Assembly: GCA_963662985.1 (NCBI GenBank)
Contig: OY760067.1
Location: forward strand, 868,001 to 932,000
DNA length: 64,000 bases
Source of the DNA: G963662985 sp963662985
GTDB taxonomy: Bacteria > Chloroflexota > Anaerolineae > Anaerolineales > UBA11579
Reading direction: 5' to 3'
The translations under genes were made by a program, and so were the position numbers. Below, piece by piece: positions 36,907 to 45,621 of the stretch. The notes under the pieces were generated by a model. It did no database searches and was not told the DNA's origin. It saw only the letters and a program-made list of their open reading frames with translations. Each line of letters starts with the position of its first letter. Within the stretch, counting starts at the first letter, position 1.

Positions 36907-37902
36907 ATGAACAACAATACTCCTGAAATCATTATAATTGGTGAAATAAAAAGAGATTATATAATTACAGATGAAAAACGTGCTTTGAATAATCGATTAG
37001 GGGGTAGTGCTATTGCAAGCGCAAGTGGTGCTGGGCTTTGGGAAACAAGAACTATTATATTATCTGCAATAGATGAATCATTTCCTGAAGAATTGTTTTA
37101 TGAAATTAAAAACAAAAATATTTCTATTGAAGGGATAAAAAAGAGCAATCTTAAAATTGAACATAGGCAATTTAATTATTTCAAGTCTGCCTCTCAAGTG
37201 ATTCACAATGACCCTGCAAAATACTATCTTAAAGAAAATTTACCCTTTCCAAAAGAATTACTTGGATTTACACAAGAAATTTCAAAAGAGCCTTTTTCAT
37301 TATATCCTTTAATTCAAATTCCTGAATTTATTAATTCATCATCGATATCTGTTATTGCCCCCTTATCATATGACGATCATATTCGCATTCCATTTGTTTT
37401 AAGAGAAAAAGGTGTACCAACAGTCATCTTACGACCTCATCCCTCATACATGAAGCAATTAAGATTAAATAAAATTCCACAATTAATCAGTAATTTAACA
37501 GCCTTTATTCCTACGTTAGATGATTTAACATCCTTATATCCTCTTTTACGTTATGATCCTTGGGCAATTGTTTCTCAATTTGAAAATCAAGGTTGTAAAT
37601 TCGTAATTACACCAAGCTTTCAAAAAGAAACCCTTTTATATGATCTGGAATCAAAAAAGAAATTTTCTATCCCTGCTTATCCTGTTCGGATAAAAAATCT
37701 ATTAAATATAGAAGATGTCTTTTGTGGAGGATTTGCAGCTGGTTTTCAAAAGACCCTCGACCCTCTTGAAGCAACCCTTTATGCCCTTGTCTCAGCATCA
37801 TTTGCGATGAATGGATATTCAGCAACTTATGCACTTGATACACTTTCTAGTTTAGCAAAAGCCCGAATCAATATTTTAAGAGAAGAAGCAAAACGCATTT
37901 AA
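36907..37902 (+). CDS. PfkB-like carbohydrate kinase family protein
   Basis: A 331-residue protein; longer upstream frames run through the terminator, so I start at the ATG at 36907. TATAAT (36894-36899) ends 7 bp before it and no Shine-Dalgarno is present, so the mRNA is probably leaderless. The ribokinase fold is visible: IIIIGEIKRDYI at the start, NRLGGSAIASASGAGLW (the di-glycine substrate region), and near the C-terminus IEDVFCGGFAAGF in place of the usual GAGDxFxGGF. The catalytic Asp is kept but the glycine anion hole is changed, so activity or substrate may differ. Substrate unknown. Confidence 0.8.
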   Translation: MNNNTPEIIIIGEIKRDYIITDEKRALNNRLGGSAIASASGAGLWETRTIILSAIDESFPEELFYEIKNKNISIEGIKKSNLKIEHRQFNYFKSASQVIHNDPAKYYLKENLPFPKELLGFTQEISKEPFSLYPLIQIPEFINSSSISVIAPLSYDDHIRIPFVLREKGVPTVILRPHPSYMKQLRLNKIPQLISNLTAFIPTLDDLTSLYPLLRYDPWAIVSQFENQGCKFVITPSFQKETLLYDLESKKKFSIPAYPVRIKNLLNIEDVFCGGFAAGFQKTLDPLEATLYALVSASFAMNGYSATYALDTLSSLAKARINILREEAKRI

Positions 37903-38004
37903 CTCATTTACTTTGATAATTTACTAATATAATAAATAATTTATAAATTTTTTTAAAAAATGATTATTATATTTATCAAATCATCATATGATTAAAAGAA
38001 TCCC

Positions 38005-38033
38005 TTGACACATACATTTGTACATGATATAAA
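38005..38033 (+). promoter_or_regulatory. strong promoter of the amino-acid ABC transporter leader
   Basis: TTGACA (38005-38010), exact 17-bp spacer, TATAAA (38028-38033) with an extended TG one base before it. The leader ATG follows 7 bp later. Confidence 0.88.
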
Positions 38034-38040
38034 CTAAACC

Positions 38041-38127
38041 ATGTTACAGAAAACTAATTTACTTAATCAGCCTAAACGTCGTCATCATAAAAAACCAACT
38101 TCCTTTCAAAAAGAAGGGCAGGTATAA
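38041..38127 (+). CDS. attenuator leader peptide rich in Arg, His and Lys
   Basis: A 28-codon frame begins 7 bp after the -10 box, so it is translated from a leaderless transcript. Its centre is KRRHHKKP, encoded by AAA CGT CGT CAT CAT AAA AAA at 38074-38094. Runs of two codons for each of three basic amino acids are what a ribosome-stalling leader needs, and a polar amino-acid transporter operon follows. Just after these codons, inside the frame, AAGAAGGGC (38111-38119) can pair with the left arm of the terminator at 38171. The peptide itself has no other likely role. It has not been shown to be made; the call rests on promoter, codons, RNA arms and context together. Confidence 0.72.
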   Translation: MLQKTNLLNQPKRRHHKKPTSFQKEGQV

Positions 38128-38170
38128 CTGCACGTACGGATTAATTTTGTAAAACAAAAATTTTTCAACA

Positions 38171-38202
38171 AAAGCCCTTCTTGTAGAAGGGCTTTTTATT
38201 TT
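38171..38202 (+). terminator. attenuator terminator of the ABC transporter operon
   Basis: AAAGCCCTTCT / AGAAGGGCTTT with a TGT loop and TTTTATTTT. The left arm GCCCTTCTT (38174-38182) is also perfectly complementary to AAGAAGGGC at 38111-38119, so an antiterminator and the terminator exclude each other. A small upstream stem CCTTT / GAAGG (38102-38117) could sequester the antiterminator strand. Confidence 0.82.
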
Positions 38203-38296
38203 CAATAAAGGAGTTTACATATAAAAAATAATATTCCGAAAATCTAAAAATGAAAAAAACTTTATTATCAATTATTTATTTATCGAGGAGTCTTAT

Positions 38297-39121
38297 ATGA
38301 AGAAGAATTTATTTATTTTTATACTTATTATTTCAATGCTTACCTTTAGCTTTGGAAATGTTTTCGCAGAAGGTGATGATGCTTGTTTAGGTACAGCAGA
38401 AGATGCAATTATTGATTTAGGTTGTATGGAAGTTACATTTGCTGTTGAAAATGCCTATCCGCCATTCAATTATATTGATATCAGTACAGGCGAAGCTGCA
38501 GGTTGGGACTATGATGTTTTTAATAATATTTGTACATTATTGCACTGCACACCTGTTTTTGTAGAAGCAGCATGGGATGGCATGATTCAATCTGTTGCCG
38601 ATGGACAATTTGATATTGCAGGTGACGGTATTACTATTACAGCTGAACGTGATGAAATTGTCGATTTTTCAGTAGGCTACATCTCTCTTCAACAACTTTT
38701 ATTAGTTACTACGGATAATGATTACATTACTTCTATCGATGATTTCAATGCTGACACTTCATTAGTTTTAGGTACGCAAATTGGTACAACCAACTATGAA
38801 ACTGCAATTGAAATGGTTGCTGAAGATCAAATTAGCGCCTTTGAACAATATCCTTTTGCAATCCAAGCTTTAATTTCAGGAGATGTTGACGCAGTTATCA
38901 TTGATAATACAGCTGGTATTGGCTATATCAATGAAAATCCTGACTTACTAACATTTGTTGGTGATCCTATCACAAGTGAAGAATTAGGTTTTGCCTTCCC
39001 TGAAAACAGTGCTTTAGTTGGCCCAGTTGATGCAGCCTTAGGTGTTATGATGGCTGATGGAACACTTGCTGAACTCAACGCTTATTATTTTGACCCAAGC
39101 TTTGTTGCTCCCACAGAATAA
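38297..39121 (+). CDS. amino-acid ABC transporter substrate-binding protein
   Basis: A 274-residue protein with signal peptide (MKKNLFIFILIISMLTFSFG, cleavage near VFAEG) and no lipobox Cys. The family 3 solute-binding fold shows NAYPPFNYID, AGWDYDVFNNI, DGMIQSVADGQFDIAGDGITITAERDEIVDFS and GTQIGTTNYE. Such proteins bind polar amino acids outside the membrane and deliver them to the permease. GAGGAG precedes the ATG. A hairpin after the gene may lower downstream expression. The leader upstream suggests basic amino acids as ligands, though the protein itself does not prove that. Confidence 0.93.
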   Translation: MKKNLFIFILIISMLTFSFGNVFAEGDDACLGTAEDAIIDLGCMEVTFAVENAYPPFNYIDISTGEAAGWDYDVFNNICTLLHCTPVFVEAAWDGMIQSVADGQFDIAGDGITITAERDEIVDFSVGYISLQQLLLVTTDNDYITSIDDFNADTSLVLGTQIGTTNYETAIEMVAEDQISAFEQYPFAIQALISGDVDAVIIDNTAGIGYINENPDLLTFVGDPITSEELGFAFPENSALVGPVDAALGVMMADGTLAELNAYYFDPSFVAPTE

Positions 39122-39135
39122 TATTTTAGATACAA

Positions 39136-39167
39136 AACCCAGAGTTAGAATTTACTAACTCTGGGTT
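39136..39167 (+). terminator. intercistronic hairpin between binding protein and permease
   Basis: Perfect 13-bp arms (AACCCAGAGTTAG / CTAACTCTGGGTT) followed only by TCTT. It is probably a partial terminator or an mRNA-stabilising stem that raises binding-protein output. Confidence 0.75.
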
Positions 39168-39186
39168 CTTAAAAAGAGGACTTAAA

Positions 39187-40083
39187 ATGACAGATAGTAC
39201 ATTATCTACTAATTTAATAAATGTAAAAGAAAATAATGTTGTTGAATTAAAACAATCTACAAATATTTCCCTTAAGAAAAAGTTGAATGATTTCCCATGG
39301 TATCTTATTGGTATCGCTCTTATTGCTATTATTACTTTTTATACAATCCTAACTCAAGAAAACTATGCAGAAGCATTTAATTTGATCAAAAATGGTGTTT
39401 TAGTAACAATTACAACATCAATCATTGCTTATGCAATTGCTCTGATTATCGGTTTACTTACAAGTGTTGGTTATATATCAAAAAATGTTATTATTCGAAA
39501 TATTGCAACATTTTATGTAGAAATTATTCGTGGAATCCCAATGCTTGTTTTGATTTTTTACATTGCACTGGTTGGTGTTCCAACAATCTTGGGGAATTTA
39601 AATGGGCTTGGTGATTGGGTATCAACATTAGGATTTACAAAAGCAGGTGAATCTTTATCCAATTTGAGTGTTCAAGATATTCCAATGAATTTTCGAGCTA
39701 TCATTGCCTTATCTGTAACTTACGGCGCTTTTCTTGCAGAGGTTTTTAGAGCTGGTATTCAATCTATTCCTAAGGGGCAAATGGAAGCGGCACGCTCTCT
39801 CGGGTTAAGCAACGGGCAAGCAATGCGTTATGTAATCCTCCCTCAAGCCATTCGAAATGTTTTACCAGCTTTAGGGAATGATTTTGTTGCTATGGTCAAA
39901 GATTCTTCTTTAGTATCTCTTCTTGCTGTTCGTGACATTACACAAATCGCAAGACTTTATGCAGGACGTTCATTTCGCTTTCAAGAAGCTTACACTATTC
40001 TTGCTTCTTTATATTTGAGTATGACAGTTTCACTTTCTCTAATTATCAAATCTATTGAATCAAGGTTGCGTAGAAATGAATAA
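39187..40083 (+). CDS. amino-acid ABC transporter permease (HisM/GlnP type)
   Basis: A 298-residue membrane protein with an N-terminal extension of about 40 residues, a first helix at 37-52 and then the usual permease core. The EAA motif is MEAARSLGLSNGQAMRYVILPQAIRN, and the signature KDSSLVSLLAVRDI follows, both typical of polar amino-acid permeases. One permease gene implies a homodimer. GAGGA precedes the ATG. The end overlaps the ATPase gene start (ATGAATAA). Confidence 0.94.
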   Translation: MTDSTLSTNLINVKENNVVELKQSTNISLKKKLNDFPWYLIGIALIAIITFYTILTQENYAEAFNLIKNGVLVTITTSIIAYAIALIIGLLTSVGYISKNVIIRNIATFYVEIIRGIPMLVLIFYIALVGVPTILGNLNGLGDWVSTLGFTKAGESLSNLSVQDIPMNFRAIIALSVTYGAFLAEVFRAGIQSIPKGQMEAARSLGLSNGQAMRYVILPQAIRNVLPALGNDFVAMVKDSSLVSLLAVRDITQIARLYAGRSFRFQEAYTILASLYLSMTVSLSLIIKSIESRLRRNE

Positions 40084-40825
40084 TACTGAACATCCAATCA
40101 TCGATATCATCAATGTTTATAAGAATTTTGAAGAAATACAAGCTTTAAATGGCGTAAGCCTTTCTGTTGAGAAAGGGAAAGTCATTGTTATTGTAGGACC
40201 AAGTGGTTCTGGAAAATCGACATTACTTCGATGTATAAATTATCTCGAAAAGCCCTCTTCTGGGGAAGTTTGGGTCAATGGTGTTTTGCTCAAGGATGAA
40301 GAAAAACTACTTAATGAAATGAGAGAAGAAATTGGTATGGTTTTCCAACAATTTAATTTATTTCCTCATAAAACCGTTTTAGATAATATCATTATGGCAC
40401 AAACTATCGTTCGAAAAAGAAGTAAAACTGAAGCAAAAGAAAATGCGATGAAACAACTTGAACGTGTTGGTATATTAGACAAAGCAGATGTTTATCCAAA
40501 TCAACTCTCTGGTGGACAACAACAAAGGGTGGCTATTGCAAGATCATTAGCAATGAACCCAGAAATTATGCTCTTTGATGAACCTACCAGTGCTCTTGAC
40601 CCAGAAATGATCAAAGAAGTATTAGATGTGATGCTAGATCTGGCAAAAGATGGCATGACAATGGTTTGTGTAACTCATGAAATGGGTTTTGCCCGTGCTG
40701 CTGCCGATGAAGTAGTTTTTATGGATGGAGGCAAAATTATAGAACAAGCTACACCAGAAAAATTATTTAGTTCTCCAAAAGAAAATCGAACTAAATTGTT
40801 TTTATCTCAAATTTTAAATCACTAA
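40076..40825 (+). CDS. amino-acid ABC transporter ATP-binding protein
   Basis: A 249-residue ATPase; I use the ATG at 40076, which overlaps the permease stop by 8 bp, rather than a GTG/ATG read further up. Walker A is GPSGSGKST, the Q-loop FQQFNLFPH, the signature LSGGQQQR, Walker B IMLFDEPTSALD, the switch His in VCVTHEMGF. It belongs to the HisP/GlnQ family of polar amino-acid importers. With the binding protein and permease it makes a complete importer. Confidence 0.96.
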   Translation: MNNTEHPIIDIINVYKNFEEIQALNGVSLSVEKGKVIVIVGPSGSGKSTLLRCINYLEKPSSGEVWVNGVLLKDEEKLLNEMREEIGMVFQQFNLFPHKTVLDNIIMAQTIVRKRSKTEAKENAMKQLERVGILDKADVYPNQLSGGQQQRVAIARSLAMNPEIMLFDEPTSALDPEMIKEVLDVMLDLAKDGMTMVCVTHEMGFARAAADEVVFMDGGKIIEQATPEKLFSSPKENRTKLFLSQILNH

Positions 40826-40892
40826 ATGAACATATTTAGATGGCTTTAGTCCTCAAAAAAAATTAAGATGAGAATTGTCAACTCTCTTAAGC

Positions 40893-40921
40893 AAAAAAGG
40901 CTGATATTCAGTCTTTTTTTG
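40893..40921. terminator. terminator between convergent ABC and EamA genes
   Basis: AAAAAAGGCTGA / TCAGTCTTTTTTT, imperfect by one wobble, with A/T-runs for both directions. Confidence 0.75.
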
Positions 40922-40923
40922 TT

Positions 40924-41832
40924 TTATCCTAAAAAGAGCATTGCAACCCCTATCATTGCAATAATTGTTCCTATTATTGCTTTCCATGTTATTTTTTCAT
41001 GAAAAATTATAGCCCCAATTGGTAATAAAAAAATTGGTGAAAGCGATTGCAATACTGATGCCATTCCCAATGTTGTATATTTTAAACCAAGTAATGAAAA
41101 ATAAATTCCTCCTATTGGACCTGTCAAAGTTCCAATTAAAATATAAAAATGAGATTTATTATCATTTTTTACAGATTGTATTGTGGATTTAATTTGCCCC
41201 TGAAAAACTGTCATCCCCCAAATCAGTACTGTTCCACCTAAGAGCCTAATAGCTAATCCAGACATTGCTGGAAAATCACCAACTATTCCCATTTTTGAAA
41301 GAATTAATCCAAGAGCTTGTCCTATTGCTGCTAGAATAGCAGCTACGATACCTAACCAATATTTTTTTGAGTCTTCAATATCTAATTTTTCCTTTTTTTC
41401 TTTACTAAAAACTCCGACATAAGATATCGCTGCTACTGTAATTAAAATTGCTATAATTTGAATATATGATAATTTTTCTTTAAAGAAAATTATCCCTGCA
41501 ATTGCGCTAATGACTGGAGCAAGACTATAAATTAACATTGATAGCCTAGTACCTATTGTGGTAAAAGCATAAAATAATGCTATGTCTCCTAAGCCAAGCC
41601 CTATAACGCCTGATAAAAATAACCATACCCATCTATATAAATTAGCATCAAATGGAAGCAATGAACCATATATTATCAAATGAATTATCATCACAAGGAA
41701 TAAAGCATATATCATTCTTGTTCGATTTACTACCCAAGATCCAATTCGATTCCCAGCAAGAGTAAAACAAGTTGGTCCTATAGACCATAAAAAAGCTACC
41801 ATTAAAGAAGCTATTTCTCCAATATACAACAT
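40924..41832 (-). CDS. EamA/DMT family transporter
   Basis: A 302-residue protein with ten hydrophobic helices in two repeats of five, as usual for the drug/metabolite transporter superfamily. The repeats end with LSMLIYSLAPVISAIAGIIF-like and ASVLQSLSPIFLLPIGAIIF-like stretches followed by FxEKxSxxQ and FHEKITWK. These proteins export small metabolites or amino acids; the substrate is unknown. TAGGAATT lies before the ATG. It lies convergent to the amino-acid importer; a functional link is possible but unproven. Confidence 0.92.
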   Translation of the reverse strand: MLYIGEIASLMVAFLWSIGPTCFTLAGNRIGSWVVNRTRMIYALFLVMIIHLIIYGSLLPFDANLYRWVWLFLSGVIGLGLGDIALFYAFTTIGTRLSMLIYSLAPVISAIAGIIFFKEKLSYIQIIAILITVAAISYVGVFSKEKKEKLDIEDSKKYWLGIVAAILAAIGQALGLILSKMGIVGDFPAMSGLAIRLLGGTVLIWGMTVFQGQIKSTIQSVKNDNKSHFYILIGTLTGPIGGIYFSLLGLKYTTLGMASVLQSLSPIFLLPIGAIIFHEKITWKAIIGTIIAMIGVAMLFLG

Positions 41833-41865
41833 TTTTATAATTCCTAACTACTTTATAAAAATAAA

Positions 41866-41886
41866 GCAGATTGACATTCAATCTGC
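41866..41886 (-). terminator. terminator of RNase P RNA
   Basis: GCAGATTGA / TCAATCTGC around ATG on the minus strand, followed by TTTATTTTT. Confidence 0.8.
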
Positions 41887-41900
41887 AAAAAATAAAATTT

Positions 41901-42291
41901 CCAGGTTATCCTATAAGCCGCATTCTGTCCAAATCATTTATCAAATGATAAATAATTCTGAATAGTTATCTATCTGGTCAACAAATTACTCTGTTGCTCT
42001 AGCAGCATACCCGAATTTCAAGGGAAACGAGGAATCTCCCTACCCTAAACAGGGCAATCAATTCTGCTTTGCTTTGCTCCAAATGGGGGTTACCTAGCAA
42101 CGCACATTACTGTGCGTTCTGGTGGTCTCTTACACCACCTTTTCACCATCACCAAAATGGCTGTTGTTTTCTGTGGCCCGATCCGGCAAGTTACCTCGCC
42201 CCGGACGTTATCCGACATTTTCCTCTATGGAGTACGGACTTTCCTCACATCATACTAAAAAGCATAATGCGCAACTATTTAGATAACCTGG
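41901..42291 (-). ncRNA. rnpB: RNase P RNA, bacterial class A
   Basis: On the minus strand the ends CCAGGTTATCT and GGATAACCTGG pair as helix P1. Conserved core pieces are GAGGAAAGTCCG near the 5' end, the ACAGAAAACA segment, GGTAACCCC mid-way, and ACAGAATGCGGCTTATAGG near the 3' end. It is the catalytic RNA that trims tRNA 5' ends. Length about 390 bases. Confidence 0.96.
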
Positions 42292-42333
42292 ATTCAATTT
42301 GTTTTGTATTGTAGCACAGAGATGACAACAATT

Positions 42334-45300
42334 CTATTCATTTGTAATATTAGGAAGGATTATTTTAAACATGGAACCTATCCCTAATTTGCTTTCACAG
42401 ACAATTTTACCATTGTGTTTTTCAACAATATTTTTTGCAATATAAAGACCAATTCCCTGTCCATTCTCCTCATTGGAATTAATTTGATAATATGGTTTAA
42501 AAATATTTTCAATGTCTGCAGGCGCTATCCCAGTTCCGTAATCTTTTATATAAACTTCAAAAAAACCTTTTTCAAAGACAAGTTTAATTTCAACAATTCC
42601 TTTATCTTTAGAGTTTTTTACTGCATTTTCAAAAATGTTAAATATTGCAATTTCAAATAAATTTTCATCGACATAAATTGTTTTATTTAAATTTATGGTT
42701 TTTATTTGAACTGATTTTTGCATAATTTCAGGTTGAAGTCTTTCAATAATTCTTTTTACAATATCTATAAAGCTCACAAGTGATTTTCCTGAAATATGAC
42801 TTTTTTCTAATTTATTTTTATCTAATAAAGTGTTTGTTTGTTTTTGAAGATGCATAACTTGTTTATTTATTTTATTAATATAATAAGACAAACTTGAATC
42901 TAAATTATTTGATTGATTTAACATATCAATATTATCTTTGATAATTTTTATTGAATTTTGAAAATCTTTGTTGACCGCTAATAATAAATTATCTGTGTTT
43001 ATTTCTTTATTTCTAGCTGTTGTAAGATCCTGCATTATACATAGCCAACAATATTCTTGTGAAGAAATCTCTGTTTTTTTTACTAAAATTAATAATATTT
43101 TATTTTTCCACTCCAGTTCGTATTGATCAAATTCATTTGGGCTTCCTCTAAACATAAAATAAAATCTTTTATTATCTTTTATAATCGAAATATCTTCAAT
43201 ATTATCTTTATTTTTTATTGATAATATCTCTCTTGCCTTTTTATTAGCATTTGTTACAAACCCATCTGAATTTAAACTAAACATAATATCTGGATTATTT
43301 TCAAAGCTGGTTTCCAAAAATGATATATCATACGTATTTTGATAATTATTTCCTAATTTAATTAAATCAACTAAAGTTGATGAAAGGTCTTTTATAAATT
43401 GCAACTCATAACTTAAAAAATCGTGAGAATGAAAATATGCTAACCAAAAATATCCATATTCTTTTTCTTCATCAAATAATTTAGAAATTAAGATTTTATT
43501 AGGAATTAGTTTACATTGAGTAAAAAGGCTTTTTAATTCATTTTTATTACTAATTATTTGTAGATTTTGTTTGTCAAAAATTGGCAATATATTTAAGTCA
43601 AAAGTATCAAAAGTAGAACTTAAATTTCCTTTGCTCCTAATTAAATAGTTGGGTTCTTCTTTGTTGTTTTTTAAGTGAATTAGAATACTTGCTGACTCAG
43701 CTCCAAAAACCAGTATTTCATTTAATATAGAATCAAGATAATCATTACTTGAAATATCAAAGTCTGATACAGATCTTAACTTTAGTAGAAAATTTTTCAA
43801 TTCCAAATTGAGTAAAAAGTTATTTTGATTAATTTCTAGATTATTCTTAATAATTTCTAATTCATTTGGCAAATATATTATCTCTTCTTCAATTTTCTTT
43901 TTTTCAATAAATTTAGCATTTACATATTTTAATGATTTACTGAATTGTTTAGAAAAAAGATTGAGTAATATAATAAGAATAATAAAAAATAATCCAATAT
44001 AAATTATTATATTGTTTCCAGAAAATAACGTAACGGTTCTTGATTTATTCGTTGGTATAGAATTTATTATTTTCCAACCAGTGCTGTTTGAAATTTTTGA
44101 GTAATTTGTTTGTTGGATTCCATTTATATTGACTGATTCTGAAATCCCATTTTCTAAATTTTGATTTTTTAAATTTAGTGAATATCTATTCGTTGCATAA
44201 ATTATTTCATTTTGAGGTGTTAATATAAGAGAACTTCCGTCAGAGTTTTCAATCAATTTAATACTTGATAATATTGATAAATAATAAGGATTGTTAATTA
44301 AATTCGTGTTTCCAACTAAAACTCTATAAGGAATTTGATTTGCGTCTACTATAGGCACTATAAATAATAATTGGGTTTTTTCATTAATCCCATCTGACAC
44401 TATTGGATAAATTTGAAAAGAAAGATCATTAAACGCTAGATTAATTCGTGTTTTTTCTTCAGTTGATAAAATGGTATTATTTAATTTATTATTAGAATAT
44501 TGAATTATTATTTCTGAGTTTTGATCCAATAACATTAAACTATCAAAATAATTAGAAGAATTTAAGTAGTTTTCGAATTCAAGCCTTATTTTTGTTACAT
44601 CATCAAATAACAAATCATTGTTACTTGCATATTGTTCAACTAAAGTCTTCCCTGTTGATAACAAAATTTGAATACTTTCTTCTATTGTTTCAGTCTGAGT
44701 GCTTAAGAGTTCATTTTGAATTTTTTTGTTTTGATTTCCAGATTCATACCAATTTAAAAATGATATCAAAGTGAAAGATAAAAATATTACAGGAATAAAG
44801 ATTAAATTTATTGTTTCTAGCAAAGTTCTTTTTTTGAGTGAAGCTAAGTAAATTCTTGGTTGTATCCAAATTAAAGGAAACCAAGTTTTAATAATTTGTG
44901 AAATTAATACACTTAAAAACATATCAATTATAAAAACTAACCAATTCACCAATATGCGAGAAATAAAATACTCTAAGCGAATTGAAAGAGTACCATCAAT
45001 AAATAAAAGAGAAAAAATTGAATCAATGAATGGATAAAGAATTATTAGAATTAAAAAAGAAAAAAAAGGTTCTCGTAACAATTTATAAAATGAAAAATTA
45101 AAATTCTTCCGAATTAAAAATGTAAATAATATAACAATAACTATATATAACCAAATCGTAAATGGATTATGTGTTACAAAACCACCAATTAAAGCTCCTG
45201 AAATTCCCCCTAGTAAAGCAGCATATTTAGGTCCTAAATAAACACTAGCTGCTAATAAAGGGAGAAATGATAATGGTAATGCTATACTATTTATTTCTAT

Positions 45301-45555
45301 GGGGGAAAAAGGCATTGGTATTGCATTTTGTTGAAAAAACTCTATTCCCATAAATAAACTTGTAAATGGTGTTAAAAACAATAAAATAACAAAAAACAAT
45401 TTTCTTTGTTTAGTTAAATTAAAATTCAAAGCATTAATTTTTAGTAGTAATAAGAATATTGATACGAGAAAAAAAAACAAAACAATAATTTGAATTGTAG
45501 GGGAATTAAAATAATAAAAAAAATCTTTTGAAATAATAGACCAAATAAATTTCAT
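42334..45555 (-). CDS. large membrane sensor histidine kinase-like protein lacking the H-box histidine
   Basis: A 1,073-residue protein. Residues 1-260 hold seven or eight membrane helices. One more helix, an extracellular dCache-like sensor (about 290-505) and another helix follow. The cytoplasmic part has a GAF-like region (about 600-740), a PAS region (745-850), and an HATPase domain with N-box NIFENAVKNS (973), DYGTGIAP (1005) and GQGIGLYIAK (1032). Where the dimerisation helix should read SHELRTPL it reads NKDFQNSI, with Lys863 replacing His. The kinase core looks intact, but the phospho-accepting residue is missing. AGGTGA and a TATAAT lie upstream. No response regulator is nearby. Confidence 0.85.
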   Translation of the reverse strand: MKFIWSIISKDFFYYFNSPTIQIIVLFFFLVSIFLLLLKINALNFNLTKQRKLFFVILLFLTPFTSLFMGIEFFQQNAIPMPFSPIEINSIALPLSFLPLLAASVYLGPKYAALLGGISGALIGGFVTHNPFTIWLYIVIVILFTFLIRKNFNFSFYKLLREPFFSFLILIILYPFIDSIFSLLFIDGTLSIRLEYFISRILVNWLVFIIDMFLSVLISQIIKTWFPLIWIQPRIYLASLKKRTLLETINLIFIPVIFLSFTLISFLNWYESGNQNKKIQNELLSTQTETIEESIQILLSTGKTLVEQYASNNDLLFDDVTKIRLEFENYLNSSNYFDSLMLLDQNSEIIIQYSNNKLNNTILSTEEKTRINLAFNDLSFQIYPIVSDGINEKTQLLFIVPIVDANQIPYRVLVGNTNLINNPYYLSILSSIKLIENSDGSSLILTPQNEIIYATNRYSLNLKNQNLENGISESVNINGIQQTNYSKISNSTGWKIINSIPTNKSRTVTLFSGNNIIIYIGLFFIILIILLNLFSKQFSKSLKYVNAKFIEKKKIEEEIIYLPNELEIIKNNLEINQNNFLLNLELKNFLLKLRSVSDFDISSNDYLDSILNEILVFGAESASILIHLKNNKEEPNYLIRSKGNLSSTFDTFDLNILPIFDKQNLQIISNKNELKSLFTQCKLIPNKILISKLFDEEKEYGYFWLAYFHSHDFLSYELQFIKDLSSTLVDLIKLGNNYQNTYDISFLETSFENNPDIMFSLNSDGFVTNANKKAREILSIKNKDNIEDISIIKDNKRFYFMFRGSPNEFDQYELEWKNKILLILVKKTEISSQEYCWLCIMQDLTTARNKEINTDNLLLAVNKDFQNSIKIIKDNIDMLNQSNNLDSSLSYYINKINKQVMHLQKQTNTLLDKNKLEKSHISGKSLVSFIDIVKRIIERLQPEIMQKSVQIKTINLNKTIYVDENLFEIAIFNIFENAVKNSKDKGIVEIKLVFEKGFFEVYIKDYGTGIAPADIENIFKPYYQINSNEENGQGIGLYIAKNIVEKHNGKIVCESKLGIGSMFKIILPNITNE

Positions 45556-45621
45556 ATTTCACCTATTTCTATTATAGCAAAAGATATTTTATTTACTTTA
45601 AAATATCAATTATATTTTCTA

